In this document: positions 1 to 11,107 of the stretch, piece by piece
How the letters are laid out: every line of letters starts with the position of its first letter
How positions within the stretch are numbered: the first letter of the stretch is position 1
DNA from: Rugalucina vietnamica
Lineage: Eukaryota > Mollusca > Bivalvia > Lucinida > Lucinidae
Assembly (NCBI GenBank): GCA_964017185.1
Contig: OZ024875.1
Span: 24,995,456 to 25,059,455 of the forward strand
Length of the DNA stretch: 64,000 nucleotides
Direction of reading: 5' to 3'
The notes under the pieces: generated by a model
The model's input: the letters and a program-made list of their open reading frames with translations, nothing else
The model's database searches: none
What the model was told of the DNA's origin: nothing
Translations under genes and position numbers: made by a program

Positions 1-24
1 TACGTAATAAGTTAACATACTGTG
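1..24. repeat. Right end of a truncated TIR element
   Basis: The first 24 bases, ending in CATACTGTG, match the right terminus of the element at 22426-25862 (its last bases before 25862). The body of this copy would lie upstream of the window. Confidence 0.6.
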
Positions 25-275
25 ATAACGAGACCATCTATGTTATTTTAGTTTAAACTGTATTTATTTCTTAAACTCATTATACAACATCATACATATA
101 ACATTACAAAGCATGATAATATATTCAAACAGGATTTGAAAACAAGCAGACATGCTTTTTTGAATCATTTCCTGCAATAAAAGTACATTTTGTGAATGGA
201 GGTAGTGGAACTACATACATTATCATATAGACATGTACTTAGAGTGTATAATAGGTACTGTGTCACACTAAGAAT

Positions 276-329
<54 letters not shown>

Positions 330-507
330 GCTGCTAGATACCTATATAAATACATATGAATGTCAGTTGACATTTACAAGAGTACATTTAATATGCTCAA
401 GGCACAATTTACATAATAAAAGGCCAAATAACAACCTAGTTATAGTCATAGTACATGTCAGTATTATACCAGCAGTGTATACGTCCTTCCAAAATACTTT
501 AGTTACG
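25..507. other. AT-rich sequence with a (GA)n microsatellite
   Basis: No gene seen. A pure (AG)n run of about 50 bases lies at 278-327. The block sits 3' of the LINE relic on its strand, so part of it may be that element's 3' flank or tail. Confidence 0.7.
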
Positions 508-1218
508 TTATGAAAACCGTTTGGTTTGATGAATAAATTTATGAACAGCTCTAAATATAGTTTCGTTATCTTCATTTGACAAAGAAGTATCCCCAAACAA
601 CAGGAGCACTTCGGTCACATCAGAGATTCTATTAACAGTATCAAACATTTCCCTACGCATAACAGAATACATGGGTCATTCAATGAGATAATGGTTATTA
701 TTTTCTACGGCTCCACATGGACACAAAGCATCAGGAATCAATTTTTTCTTGTGCAAATAATATCTTAGTATACTACATTCGGTTATAAGTCTCGTGTGCA
801 AAATTTGACTTTTCCTATCGCCACAATAATAATATTTAGGGATTTTCGGGAGGTCTTTTTCAAACTTATACTTAAATGACGCTAGAGACGGGGCTGTTCT
901 AGTATCACTCGGAAGACTGTTCCATGCCCGAATTGTTGACGGAAGATATGATTCAAAATAGGATCGTGATGATGCATGAACTTGTAGGAAATTTTCGGCT
1001 TTACGCAGAGGATATGTGGTGTTGTCACCAACACGGGCCGGAACCAAATCGGCCAAGTAATCAGGAACAAGACCATGCTGCATTTTATAAAATAAATAGA
1101 GCTTATGCAATTCTCTCCTGTCAGAAAGTTTAAGCCAACCCAAATCTGCATGTAGATTTTCAGTTGATACTTTCACCAGTACAACTGATGAGAAAGAACA
1201 TGCATAAGATAAAATAAT
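508..1218 (-). pseudogene. 5'-truncated LINE reverse transcriptase C-terminus
   Basis: The minus strand encodes the end of a non-LTR retrotransposon ORF2. There is a typical post-thumb block with GWLKLSDRRELHKL, then AWNSLPSDTR, then a cysteine/histidine cluster CPCGAVENNNHYL. The open frame stops at TGA 676-678, where a cysteine is expected. Beyond that stop the same frame continues with family-like sequence to a TAA at 508-510, so this is one in-frame nonsense change and not the natural end. Upstream the frame stays open to about 1218 with the expected preceding residues, then homology is lost. The copy is therefore 5' truncated and dead. It is of the CR1/jockey type seen in many animal genomes; the family is not determined. 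Confidence 0.8.
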
Positions 1219-1242
1219 GCGTTTCTTTTGCGTTTAATATTA

Positions 1243-1360
1243 TACAATTGTTGGCTATTGAGTCATTGAATATGATAACCAACAGAGACTATCAATATTG
1301 ACCGAGGTGAATCCGAGGTGATATCACATCATATTCGATGACTCAATAGTCAACAATTGT
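1243..1360. mobile_element. Palindromic MITE
   Basis: Two arms of about 33 bases, starting ACAATTGTTGGCTATTGAG and ending CTCAATAGTCAACAATTGT, are near-perfect reverse complements around a loop of about 50 bases. This is a non-autonomous foldback element with no coding capacity. Confidence 0.65.
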
Positions 1361-1549
1361 TTTATTTTATAACACTTTCTTTTAATACAAAACTTTTAAA
1401 AAGAATGAGCAGAAAAATATTTTTCGTCTGAAAATGGATTGTTTTCAACAGCTTACATGTATATAGTCCCAGCATGACTGAAAAAATGTTCATTGGGACA
1501 TAAAGTCCTAATTCAAATAAATTAAACAGTAGTAAATATCATCTGTAGT

Positions 1550-1665
1550 TCACGGGGACCTAACTGTTAATCGTGATTATTGATGCGACGTTGAATGTTA
1601 ATGCATGCTATTAGACATTTTCACTTAGGCGTGAACTCCGATATGGACACCTACGCTGACTAAAT
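1550..1665. mobile_element. Collapsed copy of the inverted-repeat element at 6568-8275
   Basis: Bases from about 1550 to 1607 are the reverse complement of about 8210-8275. Bases from about 1612 to 1665 are the reverse complement of about 6560-6612. The two outer ends of the larger element are thus joined here with its interior missing, as in an internally deleted derivative in the opposite orientation. Confidence 0.6.
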
Positions 1666-1802
1666 TTAACAAGGGGGTATTTCATGTGTATCCGATGTAA
1701 ATACTGTCTACGAAAATGCTAATGAGCCGCGTCATACGATCAATAAAGCTGTGTCATACGAGGAATAAAGTAGCATAAAACAAGCTGGCAGAGTAAACGC
1801 AC

Positions 1803-1843
1803 AGTAAGCGAAAGGTCTTGAGTTCGAGTCTCGGTCGAGCCAC
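1803..1843 (+). repeat. tRNA-derived SINE fragment (B box)
   Basis: The stretch contains GAGTTCGAGTCTC, which fits the RNA polymerase III B box, followed by GGTCGAGCCAC resembling a tRNA 3' acceptor side. No convincing A box or full cloverleaf lies upstream, so this is a decayed SINE head and not a working tRNA. Confidence 0.45.
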
Positions 1844-1860
1844 GTTCTTTTACCGCCCCT

Positions 1861-2973
1861 TAAAGGCATTTGCCATTTAGCTCAGGTCAGCAGCCGTTTG
1901 TTATAAGAGAATCTTTTTGCTCTAGATTCCAGTGTTGTTGATTCTCTGGTTTGTCATTAATTTCGATTCTCATACGTTTCAGTTTCGTTTCCTATACATG
2001 AATGTCGTTTCTTGTTATGAACGCTTGACCAGTGTGTGTATCTGTCACTCAAGGCATTGACCAAAATTTCTGATGTTATGGAATCAAAGCCAATACTAAA
2101 GGGAACACGATTACAATCAATATGTCGATGTGTAGAAAATCATTTTGCAGTGCAGTCAATTTGTGAAAGAGTTCTGAATTTTGACCTGCAGCCACACTAC
2201 CAGAAACAGACCCATGGGACCGATGTGATGGACTAAAATTCAGCCATATAGAGTTCCTATAGTTTCTACGATCTAAACCTAGATGTGCTATGATAAGCAG
2301 TCACCACGATCGAGACTGCTTGCTAGATTTTACCGCTTTTTGACGGGGAGTGTCAACAATGGATAAATTTAATTGATTGCGGTTAACTGTCTAGTCAGTA
2401 TAGACGAGTTCACTAGTTTGTATTAGGCGCTTTATGTGACAAAACGCGTAATTGAGAGAGAGCAGTCGACCATGGGTAAAATTTTCTTCATATTAGTAAA
2501 CACTGTGGAAAAGGTCCTGAGGGACCTTTTCCAATGAATGAGATTACCTAGTGAGGGAAACTGAGAGACCATGCGCCGATAGTAAAATGTCTGAAAGTTT
2601 GTTTTGTTTTTTTATTTTTTATTTATTTATTTATTTATTTATTTTTTGTGCAATGGCCAAGTAAGACTTACCCGCTTTACGATGGGTATCCCGAAACAGG
2701 TCGGGGACGTCTAGGGTGCATTCACAAAAAGACCACGACACCTTTCTATTCTGTAGTGCCCTCACTACGATACACATTTATGGACAAGAAATAAGAAACA
2801 TTAGATCTGAAAACTGTATACCAATTCTTAACAAGACTGAGTCGTCGCGTGACAAAACCAATAATTTGGTTTCCGACCAGGTCTTAGACAAATCGGGCTG
2901 TATAGCCACAGGAGAAAGCTAGAGGCGTGAAAATTTGGATATAGAAAGGAGAGGGATTGTACCATCTGTGTAG
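1861..2973. other. Non-coding stretch with a hairpin and a (TTTA)n run
   Basis: No supported gene; short open frames here have no recognisable domain. A perfect hairpin lies at 2507-2532 (GGAAAAGGTCC, four-base loop, GGACCTTTTCC), and a T-rich (TTTA)n microsatellite covers about 2600-2647. Confidence 0.6.
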
Positions 2974-3068
2974 AGAAAACAAATGCGCTGATCAGCTTCG
3001 CGGCTCGCGGCTACCGCGAAGCTGATCTGCGCCTTTGTTGTCGTATATGCAGATTGTTTGTTTTCTCG
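2974..3068. mobile_element. Small nested hairpin element
   Basis: The inner hairpin 2990-3027 has 14-base arms GATCAGCTTCGCGG and CCGCGAAGCTGATC. It is bracketed by outer imperfect inverted sequence, AGAAAACAAATGCG on the left and CGCCTTTGTTG to TTGTTTTCT on the right. This looks like a short foldback MITE. Confidence 0.5.
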
Positions 3069-3186
3069 TGCGACGGCTCAAATATAAGTAGAAGCTTTTG
3101 AAAAGCTTATAAAATTAGCCCCAGTTCTTAATTCCGGCACAATACATGTTACGGAAGATAGATATGGGCGCGGGTGTCGCCATAGA

Positions 3187-4900
3187 GATCCAACAGATCA
3201 CCTGAGCCGAAGGCTCACAAGGTGAGCTTATAGTATGCCAATCAGTCCGGCGTCTGTCCGTCGTCCACAATTTCAAACAGCGTCTTCTCCGAAACCGCTT
3301 GGCCAATTAAAGTGAAATTTTATGTGGAGCATCCATGGGTAGGGGGAAGGAAGGTTTGATCGCGAAATCCGGGTCACATGATCAAGATGGTCGCCACGCC
3401 CATATATGGTAAAAACCACTCAAAACTCTTCATCTCCAGAACCGGCAAGACGATTTTCATGAAACTTGGTATGTAGCATTTGGGACTTCGGCCGATCTAA
3501 GTTTGATCAAATGATGTCCCTTGGATTACCTTGACCTATTTTACGGCAATGTCAATTTTGGAAACATACGGTAGGCCTTTACATGGGAAAAAGTGAAAAC
3601 TATGGGGTTTTCGAAAACTTTTGCAGCCTGAGACCTGAAAAGTGGTAGATGCAAACAGCTAATGGAGTAGATGAAGGTATGTGATTAATTTGGGTCAAGG
3701 TCATCTCTTGACCTTGGCGGGTCTGTTGTCCATACACACTTTTGAAAGATCTTCGTCTCTGAAACCGTTGGCAAAAGTGAAATTTAATGTGGAGCATCCA
3801 TGGGCATGGGCAACAAAGATTTGATGGCCGAATTCAGGTCACATGACCAATATGGCCGCCATGTCTATATATGATAAAACCACTCAAAAATCTTCTCCTC
3901 CAGAACCGGCAGGCAGATTTTCACGAAACTTGGTATGTAGCATTTGGGACTCTAGCCAATCATAGTTTGATCAAATGATGACCCTAGGATGACCTTGACC
4001 AATTTTACGATAAGGCCAATTTTGGAAACATAGGGTTTTACATGGGAAAAAGTGAAAACTATGGATTTTTTGAAAACTATTGCAGCCTGAGACCTGAAAA
4101 GTGGTAGATGCAAAACAGCTAATGAAGGTATTTGATTAATTTAGGTCAAGGTCATCTCTTCACCTTGACCGGTCTGTCATCCATATACACTTTTCAAAGA
4201 TCTTCTTCTCTGAAACCGCATGCCCAATCAAAGTGAAATTTTATGTGGAGCATCCATGGGTAGGGGGAACGAAAGTGGTAGATGAAAAACAACTAATGGA
4301 GTCAATGAAGGTCACTATGTGATTGATTTAGTTCAAGGTCATCTCTTGACCTTGGCCTGTCTGTCATCCATACACACTTTTCAAAGATCTTCTCTGAAAT
4401 TGTGTGGCCAATCAGAGTGAAATTTTATGTGGAGCATCCATGGGTAGGGCGAAAGAAAAATTGATGGCGAAATCCGGGTCACATGACCAAGATGGCCGCC
4501 ACGCCCTTATATGGTAAAAACACTAAAACATCTTCTATTCCAGAACCGGCAGGCAGATTTTCACGAAACTTGGTACGTAGTATTTGGGACCCCAGTCCAT
4601 CATAGATTGATCAAATGATGATCCTAGGATGACCGTGACTTATTTTACCGCAAGGTCAATTTTGGAAACATAGGCTTTTACATGGGAAAAAGTGAAAACT
4701 ATGGATTTTTGAAAACTATTGCAGCCTTAGACTTGCAAAGTGGTAGATGCAAACAAATAATGGAGTAGATGAAGGTATGTGATTAATTTAGGTCAAGGTC
4801 ATACCCATATATGGAAAAATAACCAAAATAACCACTTTACCCAGTGACTGTACTTGTTGACTCTCAGGTGAGGGATCATTGCCCTTGGGCTACTTGTTAA
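3187..4900. mobile_element. Dispersed TIR repeat with internal tandem units, copy 1
   Basis: The left end reads CACCTGAGCCGAAGGCTCAC and then AAGGTGAGCTTATAGTA. The right end reads CTCAGGTGAGGGATC and then TTGGGCTACTTG. CACCTGAG and CTCAGGTG are inverted termini. Inside, a unit of roughly 450-470 bases recurs, recognised by CTTCTCTGAAACCGCTTGGC-like blocks at about 3282, 3751, 4203 and 4390 (the third unit is internally deleted). Each unit also has a GGCCGCCACGCCCATATATG-like block. Related copies lie at 34713, 42376 and 45121. No open frame is conserved. Confidence 0.75.
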
Positions 4901-5264
4901 TTATGCAATGGCATGTTCTACCCCTATCCTGTATCGCTGAACGAACCGATTGAATTTTATGCATTTCCTTCTTTGATTCCCAGGCTTCCGAGCAATTTGC
5001 TGTGCCGTTAATTGTGTAACAATGTTTCCTCGATTTGGGTAAATCTTATCTGATTTTGAAATTAGCTGCCCTTGATTGCTAGAAAAAGGCACAGTTTGTA
5101 CTCAAACTCAGTATGTTCTATTTTGATCCTTTTTTTCTCGGGTGAGCGATAGTTGTCTTTGGGCTACTTGTTGGTTTTCAACCTAACATTGCGATGTCAT
5201 GACAACCGAAATAAGCTGCACTCTATGACCACACAAGAAAACAACTAAGGCTAATATGTATATA
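4901..5264. other. Intergenic, with an orphan right end of the dispersed TIR family
   Basis: No gene seen. Bases 5137-5172 (CTCGGGTGAGCGATAG and then TTGGGCTACTTGT) are a second copy of the right terminus of the 3187-4900 family, detached from any left end. Confidence 0.6.
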
Positions 5265-5480
5265 GTCCGACTTTGAACTCTGGATGATCAAAAGTAGGAC
5301 GAGCTCGTGACATGTGATCATGTTGGAAGAGTTATTTTGACCAATACTACATAGCGTTAAGCCTATCGAAGTGTTAGCAATAACTGGTGAGCTATTAACG
5401 AGATCTTATTCTGATTTCCCTGTCACGTGCTGTGACATGGAATTTGCTAACCTTTGATCATCCAGAGGTCAAAATCGGAC
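5265..5480. mobile_element. 216-bp MITE with TA target duplication
   Basis: The left end GTCCGACTTTGAACTCTGG and the right end, whose reverse complement reads GTCCGATTTTGACCTCTGG, are inverted repeats of about 30 bases. TA flanks both sides (5263-5264 and 5481-5482). A TA duplication is the hallmark of Tc1/mariner-type mobilisation. There is no ORF, so it depends on another transposase. Confidence 0.7.
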
Positions 5481-5482
5481 TA

Positions 5483-6567
5483 GAGATGGTTTGATTTATA
5501 CACTGGTGGTAAGTCATTTTGTCAGCTGTTTTGTCAGTTAAACACACACAGGCCCTTTGGGGATGCCAGTTAGAAAGGAGAAGCTTGATTGATCTTTCTG
5601 AGGCTTGATTTATTCTACATTATCAAACAATTATATTATTTATTTTATTCAATTCCTCACTGACTTCAATGAAGGAGGATGATGTTTGAAAGAGTTAGCT
5701 ATCGACTGACTATCAAACTTTGACCCGATGGAGTCAGTTCCTCGGTCGAAAATCGGGCTACGGAGCGAGAGGTACGGGATTCTAACCCCACGACTGCCGT
5801 GTAGTGTCATTTGTGCCCCCTCCCGAAAAGTACACCAAAATATAAATAAAAGTCTATAATAGTAAAATATTCAAGGCCTAGAAGGATTCAAAGATTTCGT
5901 TATGTCTGCCTGCCTGCCTGCCTGTCCGCCCGCCGACCCGACCGCCCGCCCACCCGTCTGTCTGTCTGTCTGTCTGTCTGTCCGCCCATCCAACCCTGTC
6001 ACTCCGTCTGTATTTATGTATGTCCATCTGTTTGCCCGAAACTACATTTACAACATACGCAGGATAAAAAGTGTCCTAAATGCTTTGATGAAACTGCACC
6101 CCGGTCAAATAAGTGGTAAGCGTCGTGCCCGTCACAAATTGACTTACGTCTAAACATTACATTACCTCCTGGAAAAATCAAAGAAGAAATATCGACCTGG
6201 TAAACAGGGCGCCACCCCCGGGCCAAGTGGTTAACTTAAGGTCTCCGATGCAAATTTCGCCGCTCTTAATCATTCGATCATCTCATCGCCTTTTCCACTT
6301 CGTTTTCGAACCCCGCGAGAGACACATGTTGGACAAGCTAATTTCTGATTGCGGGTGGGCCAGGTGTTTTTTCGGGGCATTCACGTTCTTACCCAACCTA
6401 CTGATTGACCATCTCATATGACTGCATAAATAGTGAAAGGGGCTTAAGAATTTTACAAAATAGATTTTTTTCCGAAAAAAAAAAATACGCCGTACCACCT
6501 TAAACACGTTGTGATCCAGATACCTAAGATAATTTGGACATGGTCCCGCTACAATAAGTACGCAAAA
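5483..6567. other. Intergenic with CTGT/CTGC microsatellite
   Basis: No gene supported. A (CTGC)n, (CCGC)n and (CTGT)n microsatellite covers about 5903-5985; the open frame across it is a by-product of the repeat. A weak B-box-like GGGATTCTAACCCC at about 5775 might be a decayed SINE head. Confidence 0.5.
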
Positions 6568-8275
6568 CAGTCAGCATAGGTGTCCGAGTCGGAGTCCACG
6601 CTTAAGTGAAAATGTCTATTATGAAGTTTCGTACGCGTCGGCGAGATCGTTACGAATGCGACGTTCCACATCCTCTCTGCCCTTGGACTGTAAGTAGCAC
6701 ATGTTTTGCTCTCGTGAAAATAAACAATGCCGAGTTTGCAAAATCGGCGTCCACTATGATCTGCAAAATTCTTCTATGTTCCCACTTGAAGTCAATTGGA
6801 ATACTTACGGCACTTGTGTTTTTCAGCTAATGGTTTATAATAAAGCTGACATGTAGATACAATTTTTCCACGGAAACATTCTTAAATTCCTTTTATTTTT
6901 CTTTGTCTTGGTCGTAAACTAAGACGTATAACACAGTCCTGTGGGTGTCTTTATTGAAATTTGTATCCAAACGGCTTTGTAAATGCACATTTATTTACTG
7001 AGCGTGAAAAACAGCAAGATAAGCATCTTTTTTATGCATCGAAGACGAAGGTACGTACTACGAGAATGAGTCAGGGAAGAATTAGCATTTTTGTTGTGCT
7101 CTTCGTACATGCAGAAGCATTTCGAGTGCCTTTATCAAGCGAAGTATTGCATGGCGTTTTTTCCTTGGACTACATGCACTTCGTTGAGCGAGCTTCAAAG
7201 CATATACCACTTCTATTTTGAATGAGGTCACAGAGTGGGGTTTCTGATTCAGCTTCGTCAACATTTGAGTGACACAACTGATTTCTTGCCTCGAAACAGC
7301 AAATCATTTTCGGACATATCAGTGACATAGCTTATGTTTCCTTAAATTAAATGAATCTAAAGCTAAACCAAATAATTTATTATCATTGAATATGGGTGGC
7401 TCCATGCATTTCTGATAAGCAAGGGGGGGGGGCAACAGAATTAAAGGGGTTTATGCGCTATTTAGGTGCGGTTGAGAGGCAGTTTTCCATTGGAATGGTG
7501 TGTTATACAAGAACAACGATCAACTTTGGTTATTTCATTGCATTAATATTAGAAGAGTCTTCGGGAGCACTTTGAACACTCGGCCTCGAGCTCAAACAAC
7601 TTTCTCCAGCCTCTGCAAGTAATAATACAGTATAAAAGCCATGGTTGGCCCCTTTAACGTGTATCTAAAAATAATTATTGAAGAAAATGCATCACAGTCT
7701 CCATATCGCAACATTTGCTATTTTATTTTACTGAATCATCGGTCTCATTCTTCCACGATGCATTTCTGTGTCGCATATTAAATTTTAACAACGTCTTCGA
7801 TGCATACAACAGATGCTTATCTTACTGTTCTTCACGCTCAGTAGATAAATGTGCATTTACAAAGCCGTTTGGATACATATTTCAATAAAGACACACACAG
7901 GACTGTGTTATACTTCTTAGTTTACGACCAAGACAAAGAAAAACAAAAGGAATTTAAGAATGTAATGAGTTTCCGTGGCAAAATTGTATCTACAGGTCAA
8001 CTTTATAAACCTTTAGCTGAAAAACACAAGTACCGTGAGTATTCCAATTGACTTCAAGTGGGAACATAGAAGAATTTTGCAGATCATAGTGGACGCCGAT
8101 TTTGTAAACTTGGCTTCGTTTATTTTCGCGAGAGCAAAACATGTAATACTTACCGTTCAACGGCAGAGGATGTGGAACGTCGCATTCGTAACAATATCGC
8201 CGTTCATATTAGCATGCATTAACATTCCACGTCGCATCAATAATCACGATTAACAGTTGGGTCCCCGTGTAGTTC
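6568..8275. mobile_element. Long inverted-repeat (foldback) element
   Basis: About 6600-7060 and about 7795-8200 are reverse complements at high identity over roughly 430-460 bases. Shared blocks include TTACGAATGCGACGTTCCAC, CACTTGAAGTCAATTGGAAT and CCAAACGGCTTTGTAAATGC. A spacer of about 730 bases separates the arms. The outer ends beyond the arms differ, and both occur joined at 1550-1665. No transposase is recognisable; the short frames within are unrelated to known families. Class unknown. Confidence 0.7.
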
Positions 8276-9420
8276 ATCAGCAGGACTGCAAGACATCAAT
8301 CAATGCACATTTCCATGAAAGATACAGTGTTCTAAATTTAGCAACATTGAAAAACCCCAGGTCATAGAATATAACAAACAAGTTTAAGCGTTTCCAAAAC
8401 GCTTGCGATCTCTCAGCACTAATTTCACTTTATGACCACATAATTATAAACCCACGGCGATAACCACAGACCGAAAAGATCGGTTCAACGTGAGCCGACA
8501 TGCGCTATTTGGTGTGACCCAATCGAATCTGACTCGGCCATTCAAGTACGACGGAAGTCGGAAGTCGGTGGTCGACCTTAAGCCCCACGTTCTGATCTTG
8601 AACAACTATTTATGCGATCTCCCAACGGGAGATCGCAAATATGCAATGGGCTGAATACTCATGCCGTACACATGTCTTATTGTTTTGGACCCAGAGATAC
8701 CTTTCACTCTGCCTGAGATGAAAGGTATCTCGGGTACAGATGGTGCAAATTACTAGGTAATAAAATAATTAACTTCCCCAGTGCTACTGCAGTCATTATG
8801 CAAATTTTGGTATGGTTATCTTGTGATTAATTATCTGTTGATAATTGATATATCTATATAAAAATCAGTATATTTAATTGTACATTTTAGACGAAAACAA
8901 AGTAAAAATTCATATTTATCAGAATCTTTTGAATAAAATTGCATTTTCAATCTGTTTTCTACGTGAAATATTAACGATTTTGAAGATTGATAAAAATAGC
9001 TTTTTATCTGAGATGATCAGCAAATTACACACCCCCTGTAGTGAGATGCAACATCAGCAACACTTTATTGCACTGTTTTATAGTTGAAACCATATGCCAA
9101 CTTCACGGTTCAGGGAAGAAAAAATGCACACAAATTTTATAAGAGATGTGTACGCTATGTGTCTATTTATAGCTATATAATATTCTTGTATACATGTACA
9201 TGTGGACTCGACCAGATATAAGAGTTTTTGCCCGTCATCTGAACTCATAGCCAGGCCCCTCTCATCTGTAAGACAGGTTTAAGTCGGAACCGTTATTGAG
9301 TCTGAGGCCCGACACGTGCCTCTTAAAATGGGGATACTTCTAGGAGTAGCAGTTTGTACAACTTGCTCTGATACATGAAAGAAATTGATAAGCAACCAGT
9401 TATTGTATGTTTGTTTCTAG
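8276..9420. other. Upstream flank of the first visible exon
   Basis: No exon confidently seen. Two clean hairpins occur: 8614-8636 (GCGATCTCCC and its complement) and 8694-8731 (GAGATACCTTTCA, twelve-base loop, TGAAAGGTATCTC). An ATG at about 9328 opens a short hydrophobic peptide, MGILLGVAVCTTC, which could be a signal-peptide exon, but no donor in the right phase was found, so it is not annotated as coding. Confidence 0.45.
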
Positions 9421-9567
9421 TAAATTGTTACGAAAATGGGGCTCCACCTGGTGTTTGTTTGAATATCCACACCGTCCATGACCTACATTTACCACAACCA
9501 GCACCAGAGTGTCCGTTTAAGTTGAGATTTGAGACTCCAACGTACTTTCCATCACAAGAGGTCAAAA
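9421..9567 (+). CDS. FRRS1: FRRS1-like exon: N-terminal half of Reeler domain
   Basis: Acceptor TTTGTTTCTAG ends at 9420; donor AAAA|GTAAGT begins at 9568. The exon enters needing one upstream base and leaves one base over. It encodes NCYENGAPPGVC, a conserved H-x4-L-P spacing and a hydrophobic YFPSQEV strand. That is the start of a Reeler domain (extracellular, cysteine-bonded; G-A-P-x-x-x-C is a hallmark). In FRRS1-type proteins this domain faces the lumen or outside, ahead of a DOMON and a cytochrome b561 domain that move electrons across membranes to reduce ferric iron. The next exon, 22 kb away, joins in phase and completes the strand. The signal-peptide exon upstream is not identified. 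Confidence 0.8.
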
Positions 9568-9902
9568 GTAAGTATTTGTCTGTTAATCTTTCTTAAACTT
9601 TTTTGGTCCAGTATAACCACAAACTGTACTCTAGGCTTCTAGCCGGTTCATGGGAACTTAGCTTTGGGCATTTCAATTAAGTATATATTTTTATGGGAAC
9701 ATATTATTGGTATTCATTAACTGAATAACTAACTTTTGAATGCAATGAGCATGAAAACCATGACAAATGGAGCGCATCATTATGCCCTTAGAAGTTGTTT
9801 ATTCGAATATATTTATATCTAACATGTTCAAAAGATTATTACGATTTTCGTTTCCAGACGACTAGAGTTTGTTATTAATTGCACACTCACACCAGACGTA
9901 AA

Positions 9903-9945
<43 letters not shown>

Positions 9946-10144
9946 AAAATTATATCGTATATGCATTTGTTTTGAATAATAAGTGATACAGAAGCATGAA
10001 TGTTTCCATGGCCGGTTTTATCATCTTAAATAGCACTTTAGTATACAATTATTACTAATGTCCAAAATAGCTTGTTGTTCGTCCTTTTTGTCCTTATTTG
10101 TATGCTACACGGACAGAAAAAAACATATATATAATTATATATAC
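9568..10144. other. Start of first intron with (CA)n microsatellite
   Basis: Intron sequence; a perfect (CA)n run of about 40 bases lies at 9903-9943. No gene or exon seen. Confidence 0.6.
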
Positions 10145-10270
10145 AAAGCCAGGGATTTTTTAAATTTTCGTCGTAACGTATTGAAAATGATTCGTCCATG
10201 TTAAGCTAACTTAACATGGACAAATCATTTTCACTACGTTAAGAAGAAAATTTCAAAAATCCCTGGCTTT
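10145..10270. mobile_element. 126-bp near-perfect hairpin MITE
   Basis: Arms of about 60 bases, opening AAAGCCAGGGATTTTT and closing AAAAATCCCTGGCTTT, pair almost completely around a tiny loop at TTAAGCTAACTTAA. No coding capacity. Confidence 0.75.
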
Positions 10271-10319
10271 TGTCTCAGATAAAATCATACCTTCCATTAA
10301 AACACAGAATAATTTATTA

Positions 10320-10740
10320 CAATTCTTACATTTATTTATTACAATTCTTACATTAAACCTCATTTAGAATATTGATGTGTAATTTGGGGGAAATTCGTTT
10401 AATTCTAACATGTTTAAAATTGAAAAGTTACCGTGAGAGAAGAGCCTGTGAAATAATTATTAGTAAAGATTATACATAATTGGACGACGCTCGTAGGCGT
10501 TATGTTATCATTTGAAGAACTAGTCTTCATAAACAAAGCTAAAGTAATGTTTAAGGTAACACATGACCTTTCACCTATCTATATTACTGAAATGTTCCAA
10601 ATCAAAGATAGTAATAATGATGTGACAATAACTTTGCGTTCAGATTCTAACGAACAATTTTAGGACGCCGAAGCCTAAGTTAAACATGTTTAAAAACAGT
10701 TTATCGTATTCGGGAACCTTAATTTGGAATAGTTGATTGA
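10320..10740 (+). pseudogene. Decayed LINE reverse transcriptase C-terminal relic
   Basis: Translating the + strand and allowing frame breaks gives family-typical pieces in order. These are a YYNSYIKPHLEY-like block, an RRACEIIISKDY block, a SKVMFKVTHDLSPIY block and finally KNSLSYSGTLIWN. This is the thumb and C-terminal region of a CR1/jockey-like RT. Several stops and shifts mark it as dead, and both 5' and 3' parts are missing. It lies on the opposite strand to LINE A just downstream. Confidence 0.65.
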
Positions 10741-11089
10741 TTCTTTATTATCCTCCATGATAGGATAGCCATTATATAACATAAACACATACAAAATACA
10801 AACATACATACAAACGAACACAGAAAACACACCAATATATACAAGTACATTAGTTAGTGATAGTCACATGGCATTTCCGACCTGCCAACCAGAGCCATCC
10901 GAAGAATAAGTCCGAACAGCTCGAGTCACTGCAACACGCATGCGCACCTCTTTATGCACATGCACCTCACAGCAACCCGCACCGCCCGGATCGACAGCAA
11001 GTTACCCAAGCCGACAAGACGAAAATGTCCATAAACTATATGGACCATCAAGCAACATGGTTTAGATCATGACCCACATGAAATGTCAA
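10741..11089. other. Spacer between LINE relic and LINE A 3' end
   Basis: No gene supported. The 71-codon open frame at 10857-11072 has no recognisable domain. On the minus strand the sequence next to 11108 is probably the 3' UTR of LINE A. Confidence 0.5.
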
Positions 11090-11107
11090 AAGCCCCGGAT
11101 TGCGGGG

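Noticed and set aside
9375-9420. Using the ATG at 9375 as the start of the Reeler protein, reading into the exon
   Set aside because: The hydrophobic stretch it encodes is the translated polypyrimidine tract of a good acceptor (TTTGTTTCTAG), so it is intron sequence.
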